Of a DNA stretch of 22,487 bases, positions 1 to 7,187 are shown in pieces. The notes beneath the pieces are model-generated. The model searched no databases. It saw only the letters and a program-made list of their open reading frames with translations, and was not told the DNA's origin. Source of the DNA: a virus; the IMG/VR virus record IMGVR_UViG_3300032334_000099, positions 1-22,487 of that record. One strand, given 5' to 3'. Position 1 is the first letter of the stretch, and each line of letters opens with the position of its first letter. The position numbers and the translations under genes were made by a program.

Positions 1-390
1 CATAGTGAAAAACTTGCTATTAATGTTCCCAGTGTGGCTATAACCAAAGATTATTTTAACTTTAAACGTCGAGTAAATTTTACACGATACAACATGTATC
101 TACGTGATTTATATCAGTGTCAGTATTGCGAAGATACATTTGATTTTGACGATCTGACCATTGATCATGTTGTTCCTGTCAGCCAGGGCGGTAAAACAGA
201 ATGGACCAACTGTGTGACCAGTTGCAAAGCCTGTAATTGGCGTAAAGCAGACAAGGCCGTTATGCAGCCCATACGTAAACCATATCGTCCGGACTATTGG
301 GCATTAGCTGCGGCGTGGAAGCATAGTCCATTTAGAGTTAAAGATCAGAAGTGGAATCAATATTTGGGTAGGGATCGGGCTGCTGCTTAG
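1..390 (+). CDS. HNH endonuclease, 5'-truncated at window edge
   Basis: The frame is open from base 1 to the TAG at 388-390, so the true start lies outside the window; a GTG at 34 is only an internal candidate without a convincing ribosome site. Numbered from that GTG, the protein shows CxxC (Cys29, Cys32), a DH pair in the strand TIDHVVPVS (Asp44-His45), Asn59 in the WTNC helix and a second CxxC (Cys64, Cys67) followed by NWRK. This is the treble-clef beta-beta-alpha-metal HNH fold with a structural zinc and His45 as the expected general base. Stand-alone HNH proteins in T4-like phages are often homing-type nicking enzymes or DNA-processing factors; which applies here is unknown. It converges on the next gene with a 4-nt overlap of stop codons. 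Confidence 0.85.
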   Translation, partial: HSEKLAINVPSVAITKDYFNFKRRVNFTRYNMYLRDLYQCQYCEDTFDFDDLTIDHVVPVSQGGKTEWTNCVTSCKACNWRKADKAVMQPIRKPYRPDYWALAAAWKHSPFRVKDQKWNQYLGRDRAAA

Positions 391-596
391 ATTGGCTTTT
401 CGCCTGTTAGATAAGGCTTAGAGAACCACAACTTAAACCATTCATCAGTACCAGGGCGAATATCATGAGTTTTCATGAGTTCGCCCTTTTCGTTACCGGT
501 AACTGAAATATTACTGCCAGCGAAGCCTTTGTATTCTTGCATTATTGCACGATCACCAATGCCAGCCAATAATTTAAGTTGTTGTATATCGTCCAT
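387..596 (-). CDS. Small hypothetical protein (69 aa) with LAG-type motif
   Basis: A 69-aa reading frame at the downstream end of the minus-strand module, 42 nt after the secreted endonuclease gene. I do not recognise the family. The N-terminus (DDIQQLKLLAGIGD) carries the same short amphipathic E/D-L-x-x-L-x-x-L-A-G pattern found in two large virion-type proteins upstream, which argues that it is a real gene of the same module. The C-terminal part has Trp53 and Trp57 around EWFKLWF. No clear Shine-Dalgarno precedes the ATG at 596, and its stop codon interlocks with that of the HNH gene on the other strand. It could be a non-expressed frame, but motif and position favour a gene. Confidence 0.55.
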   Translation of the reverse strand: MDDIQQLKLLAGIGDRAIMQEYKGFAGSNISVTGNEKGELMKTHDIRPGTDEWFKLWFSKPYLTGEKPI

Positions 597-618
597 TAGT
601 GTTCACTGTAAGGTACTA

Positions 619-637
619 CCGGATGATCGTCGTCCGG
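619..637 (-). other. Stem-loop between nuclease and 69-aa gene
   Basis: The sequence CCGGATGA-TCG-TCGTCCGG can fold into an 8-bp stem with one G-T pair and a 3-nt loop. It lies just after the stop of the endonuclease gene. No T-run follows on either strand, so it is not a standard intrinsic terminator; it may be an RNA-processing or stability element, or chance. Confidence 0.3.
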
Positions 638-638
638 A

Positions 639-1451
639 TTATTCCCCGGATCCCTTGCATTTGCTTCTTTTCGCATTGGTCAAAGCTCCGAAGTCTATAG
701 GCCATTCACCGCCTACTGGTAATTCTTGTGCACCTGCTGGAAAAGCAAATGTAACACCGGCTTTTTGTTGTATTTGTGCAATACTGGCACGCACTTTGGT
801 TAAGTCGTTACCTTGGCCGCCTTCGTGTTTAAAGTACCAGCCTGCCATTTGTTTAGTATTTTGATTAACGACAATTTTGTAGAATGCAGTAGGCACCACA
901 ACGCCATTGCCAATTTTCTTGTCTGTGGCTGTGTTGTATATGCCACCAACATAAATGTTATATGTTTGATTGGTTTGTACTGCCCATCCACGCACACTAG
1001 TTTCTAATAGTTTCCAAATGCCACGATTCAATCCACCAAGTTGTGGAAACATATTGGTCATTAAGAAACTTTCATATTCTACTTGTTGATCCCAACTTAG
1101 ATCGCCGTCGGGTGCAGCATGACCCTTATCATATCCTGTACCAGCATAATCGTCGGGGCGAGGTCCGCCGGGAACACTAGCATCTGCTACAAACGCATTT
1201 GTTCTTGGCCAGCAGCCTAATGCGTTTGCTGGAGTTAACGTGTATGTTACATAGTTAGGAATCTTGGCAGCAGCATCGTAACCTACAAAGTATGCACGAC
1301 GGCAAATAGGTGTTACAGATTTGCCTGCTACCTGCGGGAACCCATATGGGTTATGTACTTGGCATTTTTCTACTGCTAAAGGAGCTGTTTGATCCCAAGC
1401 AAACGCTGAACTACTTGCTGCTAATAATACGATCGAAATCCATGTTTTCAT
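639..1451 (-). CDS. Secreted DNA/RNA non-specific endonuclease (NUC1 family)
   Basis: A 270-aa protein with a clean signal peptide: MKTW, a hydrophobic core ISIVLLAASSSAFA, and an Ala-x-Ala-type cleavage site after residue 18. The mature part is a Serratia-nuclease-type betabetaalpha-metal enzyme: DKGH at 108-111 (a D-[RK]-G-H motif, His111 the expected general base) and LNRGIWKLLE at 141-150, where Asn142 is the expected Mg ligand. Cys30, Cys50 and Cys80 suit an oxidising compartment. The family hydrolyses single- and double-stranded DNA and RNA; export would place it in the periplasm or outside the cell. It lies 27 nt downstream of the 169-aa protein gene. A weak late-promoter-like box (TATAAAGA, 1462-1469) and a poor GA-rich ribosome site precede the ATG. 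Its role in the phage is not shown. Confidence 0.88.
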   Translation of the reverse strand: MKTWISIVLLAASSSAFAWDQTAPLAVEKCQVHNPYGFPQVAGKSVTPICRRAYFVGYDAAAKIPNYVTYTLTPANALGCWPRTNAFVADASVPGGPRPDDYAGTGYDKGHAAPDGDLSWDQQVEYESFLMTNMFPQLGGLNRGIWKLLETSVRGWAVQTNQTYNIYVGGIYNTATDKKIGNGVVVPTAFYKIVVNQNTKQMAGWYFKHEGGQGNDLTKVRASIAQIQQKAGVTFAFPAGAQELPVGGEWPIDFGALTNAKRSKCKGSGE

Positions 1452-1478
1452 TTTGATTCTTTCTTTATAAGTTAAATT

Positions 1479-1988
1479 TTACCAAGCTCTGCACGACCAA
1501 TATCTAGCACTTGTACGTGGTCCTGGATTGGCACAATTGTGTCTTGCTCTAAAGCTCTTACGACGCTTGGGGTTTGACTTTTTGATTTTCATGTTAGGAT
1601 CGCCAAAGTTAACTTTAACTACATTGCCTTTTGCATTCTTAACATAAACTTTAGATTTCTTTACATCGCCGGCCATGGGCTTACCTAGTGGTACTTTGCG
1701 TCCATGATATTCGGCTTCGTCAATATCTCTATCGTTGCCGCCGTGTATAGGGCTTGTACTGTCAATGGCAACAGGCATGTTTGAGTCCTCAGTGAGGTAT
1801 CCTACATGTTCTAGAATCTGTAATATTGTTGCATCTGCTTCAATCAATATACCATCCTCTAGTATGTCAATAACTGTAGTTTCTAGTACAATTTCTTCCC
1901 TGGCAATCTCTAACTCAAATACATCACCAAGACTCGGAGAGTCCTCCATAAGCTCAGTTTCTAATAGGTATTCTTTAAAAGATTTCAT
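1479..1988 (-). CDS. Virion-type protein with Arg-rich conserved C-terminal domain (169 aa)
   Basis: Two parts are visible. Residues 1-95 are acidic and leucine-rich. They start MKSFKEYLLE, close to the capsid-targeting leader of T4 internal protein III (MKTYQEFIAE), and contain several (L/I)xE triplets (LLE, LME, ILE, LTE) of the type cut by prohead protease gp21. Residues 95-169 form a compact basic domain with VYVKNAKGNVVKVNFGDPNM, RRKSFRARHNC, and a terminal ARYWSCRAW; I recognise this as a conserved domain of unknown function in T4-like aquatic phages (probably DUF5872, from memory). Stop and start overlap the upstream gene as TAATG, and AAGGGA supplies a Shine-Dalgarno, so it is translationally coupled. 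A packaged internal or head-associated DNA-binding protein is inferred, not shown. Confidence 0.8.
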   Translation of the reverse strand: MKSFKEYLLETELMEDSPSLGDVFELEIAREEIVLETTVIDILEDGILIEADATILQILEHVGYLTEDSNMPVAIDSTSPIHGGNDRDIDEAEYHGRKVPLGKPMAGDVKKSKVYVKNAKGNVVKVNFGDPNMKIKKSNPKRRKSFRARHNCANPGPRTSARYWSCRAW

Positions 1989-3919
1989 TATTTTCCCTTA
2001 GGTGGCATCATGTTTCGCTTGTCGCCTGGCGGAAATTGACTGTCAGGGGGCGGCATTGTTGCGCCTTTTGGGGGTGTAACCATCTTGCCAGTCTTTTCAT
2101 CACGGTATGGCTGTTCGGCTTTTAGCACATCAGTCATTTCTTCGCGGAACAATATGCTATCTAGTAGATCTTGTAGTTCTTCATCCAAGGATATGTCTTC
2201 GCCTACCAATGGGTTATCACCTGTGAAACCGGCCACTGGATGCTGTGCTTTTTCACGATTTAAATCGTCGCCTTGATGAATGATGCTATCTATGGTTTGG
2301 TATTCTTGTTCCGGACTGTTGGCGTACTCTTCGTCCATCATTTCTTCTTCATGCATATCGTCATGTGGTGCAGAGCTAACCATAATAACTTCTGGCTCTG
2401 TCATCGCCATGCTGTTATCATTGTCATGTGGTCTCATGCCAGCCATCTTTAACATTTGTAATAGTGCATCAGCACGATCGCCTTGTGCGCTGATGTTTAC
2501 ACTCTTGGTACCGTCACTGCTCATGTTAGTGCTGACATTCATGGAATCTTTTTGCTCCATATCCATGTCACCACATTCAACTACTTGGCTTTCGCTTAGT
2601 CCGGCTAAACGTGCTAGTTCTGTTAGTTCGTGATCGGCACCAGGCATGTTCAGCATGTCTGCTTGTCTACCGTAACCATGCATTTGCATTTCGTCAGCAA
2701 ATCTATCACTGATCCATTGATAAGGATCGCCGTCACGGGCTTTAGCAACACCATATGGCATTTCGCCATTGTCTGAATAGTAGTCATACAGTGCATCGTA
2801 TAGATCACTGTCTAAATCATTTCCGGCCAAGAAGTTCTTGGTTTCATGTTTGAACTTTTTAACAATATGCTCAAGTGTACTACCAGCTTCTAACATAATG
2901 CTTTCACTTACTTTATCTTTGTTATGTGCTTTCCATGCTGTGGCATAAGCAATGCCTTTTTCTTTGTCAGTCAATTTTTCATCCTTACTGTAGCCTTGTT
3001 TAACATGTTTGACCATACGCTCTGCTTTTGCTCCTGGTGGAGCTTTTTCTTGCATGGGTCGGCCACTTAGACGCATTAATTCACTTAGCTCGTCGTCTTC
3101 TTCCAACTCCTCTTCCATTGTAGCAGGTGGGTTACTTGCCCCAAATGTACTCTTGACTTTATCTCCTACTGCACTAGCGAAATCTCCAAAACTGTCATAA
3201 CTTTTTGTTGCTTGATTTTGTTGCCCATATGGGGTTCTTTTTGCAATTACATCATCGGAATCTCTGGAGATATTAGTTTCTTGACCAAATCCGCCTGTTA
3301 CTGCAGGACCACCTTGTGTAGGTGGATTAACTGATGCAGGATTTGCTGCGGTTGGTCCACCACTGGTTGTGATTGGTAGTGCTCGTGATGCTGAACTTGT
3401 AGCAGCATCAGGTGCCGCATTTGTGGCAGCACCAAATTGCGGAACATTGGCTTGTGGGGCAATGCCTAGTGCATTAGGTTGTGGTGCTGGTGTTGGCTTT
3501 TCAGCAGGTCCAGTTTGCATACCTGGGACATTGGCTTGTGGTGCAATACCTAACGCATTAGTTTGCGGTGCTGGTGTTGTTGCTGCTGCAGGCTTTGCAC
3601 CGCCTGCTGCACCAGGTAAGAAATCTGCATTGGTTTTACCACCGGCAGTTTGATCACCTTGTGGTGCTTTTGCTTGGTTGGCAACAAATGCAGCATTGGC
3701 AGATTTAACAGCTGATTTATAATTAGGAGCAGCCGGCTTATTAACTACTGGCTTTCCTGCTGTCACTGGCTTTCCTGATGATAGATCAGGCGCAACTTTC
3801 TTAACATCAGCGTCTGATGCCATCTTGGGTATACGATTATCTGTTGTGCCTGTTGGGACACCAGCATAACCACCTACACCAGGTGCTTCAAATAATTTTA
3901 AAAGTTTTCTCATTGTCAT
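1988..3919 (-). CDS. Large modular virion-type protein (643 aa), function unknown
   Basis: A mosaic of short modules. Residues 1-12 form a basic amphipathic leader ending LFEA; starting at Met3 gives MRKLLKLFE/A, a possible capsid-targeting leader with an LxE site. Residues 22-265 are a low-complexity Pro/Ala/Gly/Gln linker with an internal 28-aa repeat. Residues 276-286 and 430-440 are LAG-type boxes. Residues 293-330 (PPGAKAERMVKH ... IAYATAWKAHN) and 373-400 (LYDALYDYYSDNGEMPYG) are modules I recall from structural genes of T4-like aquatic phages. Residues 445-600 are acidic and Met-rich. No enzymatic motif is visible. It lies 1 nt after the transglycosylase gene and overlaps the next gene as TAATG. 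A head-interior or scaffold-associated role is an inference from the leader and the context. Confidence 0.78.
   Translation of the reverse strand: MTMRKLLKLFEAPGVGGYAGVPTGTTDNRIPKMASDADVKKVAPDLSSGKPVTAGKPVVNKPAAPNYKSAVKSANAAFVANQAKAPQGDQTAGGKTNADFLPGAAGGAKPAAATTPAPQTNALGIAPQANVPGMQTGPAEKPTPAPQPNALGIAPQANVPQFGAATNAAPDAATSSASRALPITTSGGPTAANPASVNPPTQGGPAVTGGFGQETNISRDSDDVIAKRTPYGQQNQATKSYDSFGDFASAVGDKVKSTFGASNPPATMEEELEEDDELSELMRLSGRPMQEKAPPGAKAERMVKHVKQGYSKDEKLTDKEKGIAYATAWKAHNKDKVSESIMLEAGSTLEHIVKKFKHETKNFLAGNDLDSDLYDALYDYYSDNGEMPYGVAKARDGDPYQWISDRFADEMQMHGYGRQADMLNMPGADHELTELARLAGLSESQVVECGDMDMEQKDSMNVSTNMSSDGTKSVNISAQGDRADALLQMLKMAGMRPHDNDNSMAMTEPEVIMVSSAPHDDMHEEEMMDEEYANSPEQEYQTIDSIIHQGDDLNREKAQHPVAGFTGDNPLVGEDISLDEELQDLLDSILFREEMTDVLKAEQPYRDEKTGKMVTPPKGATMPPPDSQFPPGDKRNMMPPKGK
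3441..3580 (-). repeat. Two-copy in-frame repeat, 84-nt period
   Basis: Bases 3441-3496 and 3525-3580 are near-identical and encode the peptide NALGIAPQANVP within TPAPQ-rich context twice, 28 residues apart, inside the linker of the 643-aa protein. The copies differ mostly at third codon positions, so the repeat is not very recent. Confidence 0.85.
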
Positions 3920-3920
3920 T

Positions 3921-6356
3921 TTATTTTCTCTTCTTTCCTGCCAACCACAAGATATCCTGCAATTCAGGGTCTGGTGTAGTATTTATTGATTCAAATTGAA
4001 CTGGCTTAACTGCTTCCTTGCTGCTAGTAGTTGGACTACTTTGCTTCTGTTTAATTACTTTTGCTATTTCATCATCAGCATCATCAGGTTTGTCTGTGGG
4101 TGCGTAACTCTTCTGTAAAATTTTAGTTGGGTCAATTTTATCAACTGTGTGCATTACTCCTGGCACTTGTGTATTGGCTGATTTAAAATTAATTGGTTCA
4201 GCTTTTTGTGATGCAATAGGTTCAAACTTAAAAGGAGTTGGCTCAGATGGTTTTTCCTTGGTAGTATCTTTTACAGGTGCTGTCTTGTCTGTAGAAGATA
4301 CAGGCGCTGCAGATGTTTTTGCTGGCTTTTCAGGTGTTGTAGCTGCAGGCACTGCAGATGTCTTTGCTGGCTTTTCAGGTGCTACAGGTGCAGCTTGAGT
4401 TGGTGCTGCAGCTGGCTTGGTTGGATCAGGTTTAACATCTGATTTGTTATTTGTGGCAGTTGCTTTTTCTGAGCCAAATTTGTTTTTAAACCAATCCGCC
4501 ATTGCATCGCCTTTGGTACGTCCTGACATTTCACCGGCTTCTGCACTTTTTGCTCCAACTAGTGCTCCTAATGCTGCTGTTCCGGCTGCTGCAAGTTTTC
4601 CTTGTTTAGATGATGCCACTTGACGATCTTGCATCTTATTACTTAGATTTGAATATGTTGATCTGACTGTATCGTTTGGACTTAGATTAGGATTCTGTGT
4701 ATAAACAGGATTCCTAATTACCCTAACTTCTCCGGTGCGTTTATCTTTTTTGCGTACATACTCAGGAATAACAGAAGATAATGTTGCGTCAGGGCCTTGC
4801 TGTAATATTTGTGTAGCTTTCTCTGGTCCAAAGAAATGACTCATATACAGCGAACCACTTGTAACAGGAACTTTAGATGATCGTAATTTATTAATATAGT
4901 CTTGAGTTGCAATAGCTAGTGTTTGCTTTTGTAGATTGGTGTCAGCTTTAAATTCTTCCCATGTTTTACCGTATAGTGGGGAATCTGGTCGTGCTTGTTT
5001 TACCATGCCTTTAAAAGTGCTTGGCATAAATTGTGCTATACCAAAAGCAGAACTACCTGATTTATTTTGTATGTTCTTGCCACCACTTTCTCTACTTACT
5101 ACATTTCTAAGAAATTGTCTAACTGCTTCAGAATCGTCTTCGGTCAATTTCAATGATTCGTTAGTGTTGCCATCGCCGGGCCAATACTTGCTGCCTCTGG
5201 CTTTTAATCTATCAGCTGCTGACTGTTCCGGAGATATTTCGTCTGCTGCAGGTGCATCTGGAGTTGGTGTACGATTACTAGGGCTTCTGTTACCGCCACT
5301 ATTACTTGATCCATCGTTGATCCATGACGCATCAACGTCGGGAGTATTAGAACCTGAACTAGGAGTAGCAGTTGGACTATCAGTTGCTGTATCACCGGAA
5401 CCTGTATTACTAGCAGGTGGGTCCATGACTGCTCGCATTGGTCCTTTAACAAGTCCACCTAGACTAGGTGTCCATTCTTGATCTACGGGAGTAGTTGCAT
5501 AATCTGCTGCTGCAGCCGCGCTAACTGCGCCAGCGGCAGTTTTTATTGGATTACGTTTAAGTATGTTAGGTCTGTTTGCATTTACTGCATCAAGCTCGGC
5601 TTGTGCTTTTTTGGTATCAATTCTGGCTTGTTTAACCTGCTCGATTCCCTTGGCATCAGTGGTACCGTATCGAAAGTTTTTGTATCTGTCTACTAGTCCA
5701 GGCTTTTTTGCTGCGGCCGCAGCCGGAGCATCAACAGCAGGTGTGTCTACTTTAGATGCGGGTGCATCAGCTGGCTTATTTAAATCTAATTCTTTTCCGG
5801 ATCTAGAGCCAGTTCTTGGTGTCATTTGAACGTCTGCTGTAGGTGCCGCAGGTGCTGCTGCTGTTCTTTGTGACGGAGGAACATCTAATTTAGAATAATC
5901 TTTTGGCTCAGGAATGTTAACGTCACGTTTGGGAATGTCAGGTGTTTTTTTAAGCAGACTGGCAGCGAGATCTTTGCCCTTTGACCATAAGCCGGCTTCG
6001 TCAAGATCATGTTCTTCCATTGGCATCTGTTCAGCCGATGATACTGATGGTTGAAGTTTCTTCCCTAATTCTTTCCAACCGCCTGCAGATTTAGCTTCAT
6101 CTCTAGCAATATTAAATGCATCCAACGCACCGGCTATAGCAGTGCCAGGTCCTGGCACTGTACCAGCTGCAGCTGACACTCCGGCGATACCAGCGCCAAC
6201 ATAATCTTTGTCAGCAGCACGGGCAGCAGCATCTGCTACACCAAATCCAACACCAACTCCAAATGGAGCATACTTTCCAGCTTTTTTAAGTGCTGCTTTA
6301 GCTATGTCTGCTCCGCCTTCGTTGACAGGCTTTTTTATAATATCACTGGCTTTCAT
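3921..6356 (-). CDS. Large protein with lytic transglycosylase (SLT) domain (811 aa)
   Basis: Residues about 408-520 are an SLT-type lytic transglycosylase, which cleaves the MurNAc-GlcNAc bond of peptidoglycan with formation of a 1,6-anhydro end. The catalytic Glu423 lies in SRESGG, followed by SSAFGIAQFMPSTF (435-448) and YMSHFFGPEKA (504-514), all characteristic. Residues 31-85 are a Gly/Ala-rich hydrophobic stretch that could contact membrane. Residues 160-400 and 640-760 are Pro/Ala/Ser/Thr linkers. The C-terminus ends with an LAG-type box (ELQDILWLAGKKRK). The N-terminus MKASDIIKKPVNE loosely resembles a capsid-targeting leader. No holin or signal peptide accompanies it, so a virion-associated enzyme acting at infection is more likely than the lysis endolysin. 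It has AAGG before the ATG and is packed between two virion-type genes. Confidence 0.88.
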   Translation of the reverse strand: MKASDIIKKPVNEGGADIAKAALKKAGKYAPFGVGVGFGVADAAARAADKDYVGAGIAGVSAAAGTVPGPGTAIAGALDAFNIARDEAKSAGGWKELGKKLQPSVSSAEQMPMEEHDLDEAGLWSKGKDLAASLLKKTPDIPKRDVNIPEPKDYSKLDVPPSQRTAAAPAAPTADVQMTPRTGSRSGKELDLNKPADAPASKVDTPAVDAPAAAAAKKPGLVDRYKNFRYGTTDAKGIEQVKQARIDTKKAQAELDAVNANRPNILKRNPIKTAAGAVSAAAAADYATTPVDQEWTPSLGGLVKGPMRAVMDPPASNTGSGDTATDSPTATPSSGSNTPDVDASWINDGSSNSGGNRSPSNRTPTPDAPAADEISPEQSAADRLKARGSKYWPGDGNTNESLKLTEDDSEAVRQFLRNVVSRESGGKNIQNKSGSSAFGIAQFMPSTFKGMVKQARPDSPLYGKTWEEFKADTNLQKQTLAIATQDYINKLRSSKVPVTSGSLYMSHFFGPEKATQILQQGPDATLSSVIPEYVRKKDKRTGEVRVIRNPVYTQNPNLSPNDTVRSTYSNLSNKMQDRQVASSKQGKLAAAGTAALGALVGAKSAEAGEMSGRTKGDAMADWFKNKFGSEKATATNNKSDVKPDPTKPAAAPTQAAPVAPEKPAKTSAVPAATTPEKPAKTSAAPVSSTDKTAPVKDTTKEKPSEPTPFKFEPIASQKAEPINFKSANTQVPGVMHTVDKIDPTKILQKSYAPTDKPDDADDEIAKVIKQKQSSPTTSSKEAVKPVQFESINTTPDPELQDILWLAGKKRK
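4303..4385 (-). repeat. Two-copy in-frame repeat, 45-nt period
   Basis: Bases 4303-4340 and 4348-4385 are near-identical and encode PEKPAKTSA twice, 15 residues apart, in the Pro/Ala/Lys linker of the transglycosylase protein. It is probably a spacer expanded by local duplication. Confidence 0.8.
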
Positions 6357-6365
6357 CTAATTGCC

Positions 6366-7187
6366 TTATTTTGCAAATCTATCTTTCTTGGGACGACCGC
6401 GACCTTTTGGAGTCATATCAACGTCGGCGCCTTTGTCTACTGCATCATAATCACGCTCGTGCTTGGTGCCAGTTTTAGTGATTGTTTTTTTACCGTGTGC
6501 GGTTTTACCTTCTCTGTCATCCATACGCTTTTTAGCGTCAGCTACTGTAGGAAAACCTTCTTGTACTTTATACTCTTTATCACCAACTTTAAACTCGTCG
6601 GCACCTGTGGCTTTGGCTTTGGCCACTGCACCACTGAAAGCATTGCCTTCTTTTTTCTTGTCTTTTCCGGCACGTAATGCCTTGAGATCATTGGCATCAA
6701 TTTTGTCAGGTGGCGGACTCATTTGGGCAATTTTCTTTTGACCTGGTGATAGCATATCTTCGTCTATACCATCTTCGCCCAACTTCTTGCCAGCGGCTGC
6801 GGCTTTCTGAAACTTTGCCTTGCCATACTTCTTACGACCAATACTTGCAGCAAGACCTTCAGGATTTTCTATACCGCCTTGCTTTTTTAAAGCTCCAACA
6901 GTTTTCTTAAAGCCCATGTACTTTTCGTTTAGTTGCTTTTCAACTTGTGCAACTGCTTCAGCAACGGCACCTTTGCTTTTTTCTTTAGCAGCTTTTTTCA
7001 TCGGCTCTTTGGTATCGCCATCTTTGTCCATGTCAAGAAAGTCAGGCTTGCTGCCTTTACTTTCGTCTACACATTTGCATTTTGCTTTGCCGCAAGATTT
7101 ACAAACTGTCTTACCTTCAGACAATACATTTTTAACTGAATCAAGATTGTTAAACTTCTTTAGGATATCATAGATATTGTTTGACAT
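6366..7187 (-). CDS. Lys-rich virion-type protein with Cys cluster, EF-hand-like loop and AT-hook-like tail (273 aa)
   Basis: A basic protein built of short modules. Residues 1-24 form an amphipathic leader ending VLSE, an LxE triplet suited to a prohead protease. CKSCGKAKCKC (29-39) is a possible zinc site. DMDKDGDTKE (52-61) fits a DxDxDG calcium-binding loop. Residues 92-135 (GFKKTVGALKK ... IGRKKYGKAKFQKAAAAGKK) form a module I recall from T4-like aquatic phages. FKVGDKEYKVQEG (199-211) is a small beta unit, and GRGRPKK (262-268) is an AT-hook-like DNA-binding tail. No catalytic motif is seen. Its ATG overlaps the previous stop as TAATG with AAAGGA upstream. High charge and the DNA-binding tail fit an internal, DNA-associated head protein, but this is inference. 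Confidence 0.75.
   Translation of the reverse strand: MSNNIYDILKKFNNLDSVKNVLSEGKTVCKSCGKAKCKCVDESKGSKPDFLDMDKDGDTKEPMKKAAKEKSKGAVAEAVAQVEKQLNEKYMGFKKTVGALKKQGGIENPEGLAASIGRKKYGKAKFQKAAAAGKKLGEDGIDEDMLSPGQKKIAQMSPPPDKIDANDLKALRAGKDKKKEGNAFSGAVAKAKATGADEFKVGDKEYKVQEGFPTVADAKKRMDDREGKTAHGKKTITKTGTKHERDYDAVDKGADVDMTPKGRGRPKKDRFAK

Noticed and set aside
475-864. A 129-codon plus-strand frame across the 69-aa and endonuclease genes
   Set aside because: It spans the ends of two minus-strand genes, one with a certain active site, and has no motif.
1462-1469. TATAAAGA as a late promoter for the secreted nuclease
   Set aside because: Only 6 of 8 positions match and the conserved TA at the end of the box is changed to GA; too weak to list as a promoter.
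3441-4385. Short direct repeats as a possible CRISPR or recombination site
   Set aside because: They are two-copy, in-frame, protein-coding repeats in low-complexity linkers with third-position differences, not a spaced array.
4936-5481. A 181-codon plus-strand frame opposite the transglycosylase gene
   Set aside because: It lies wholly antisense to a gene with a recognised SLT domain, has a composition typical of an antisense shadow, and has no ribosome site or family motif.
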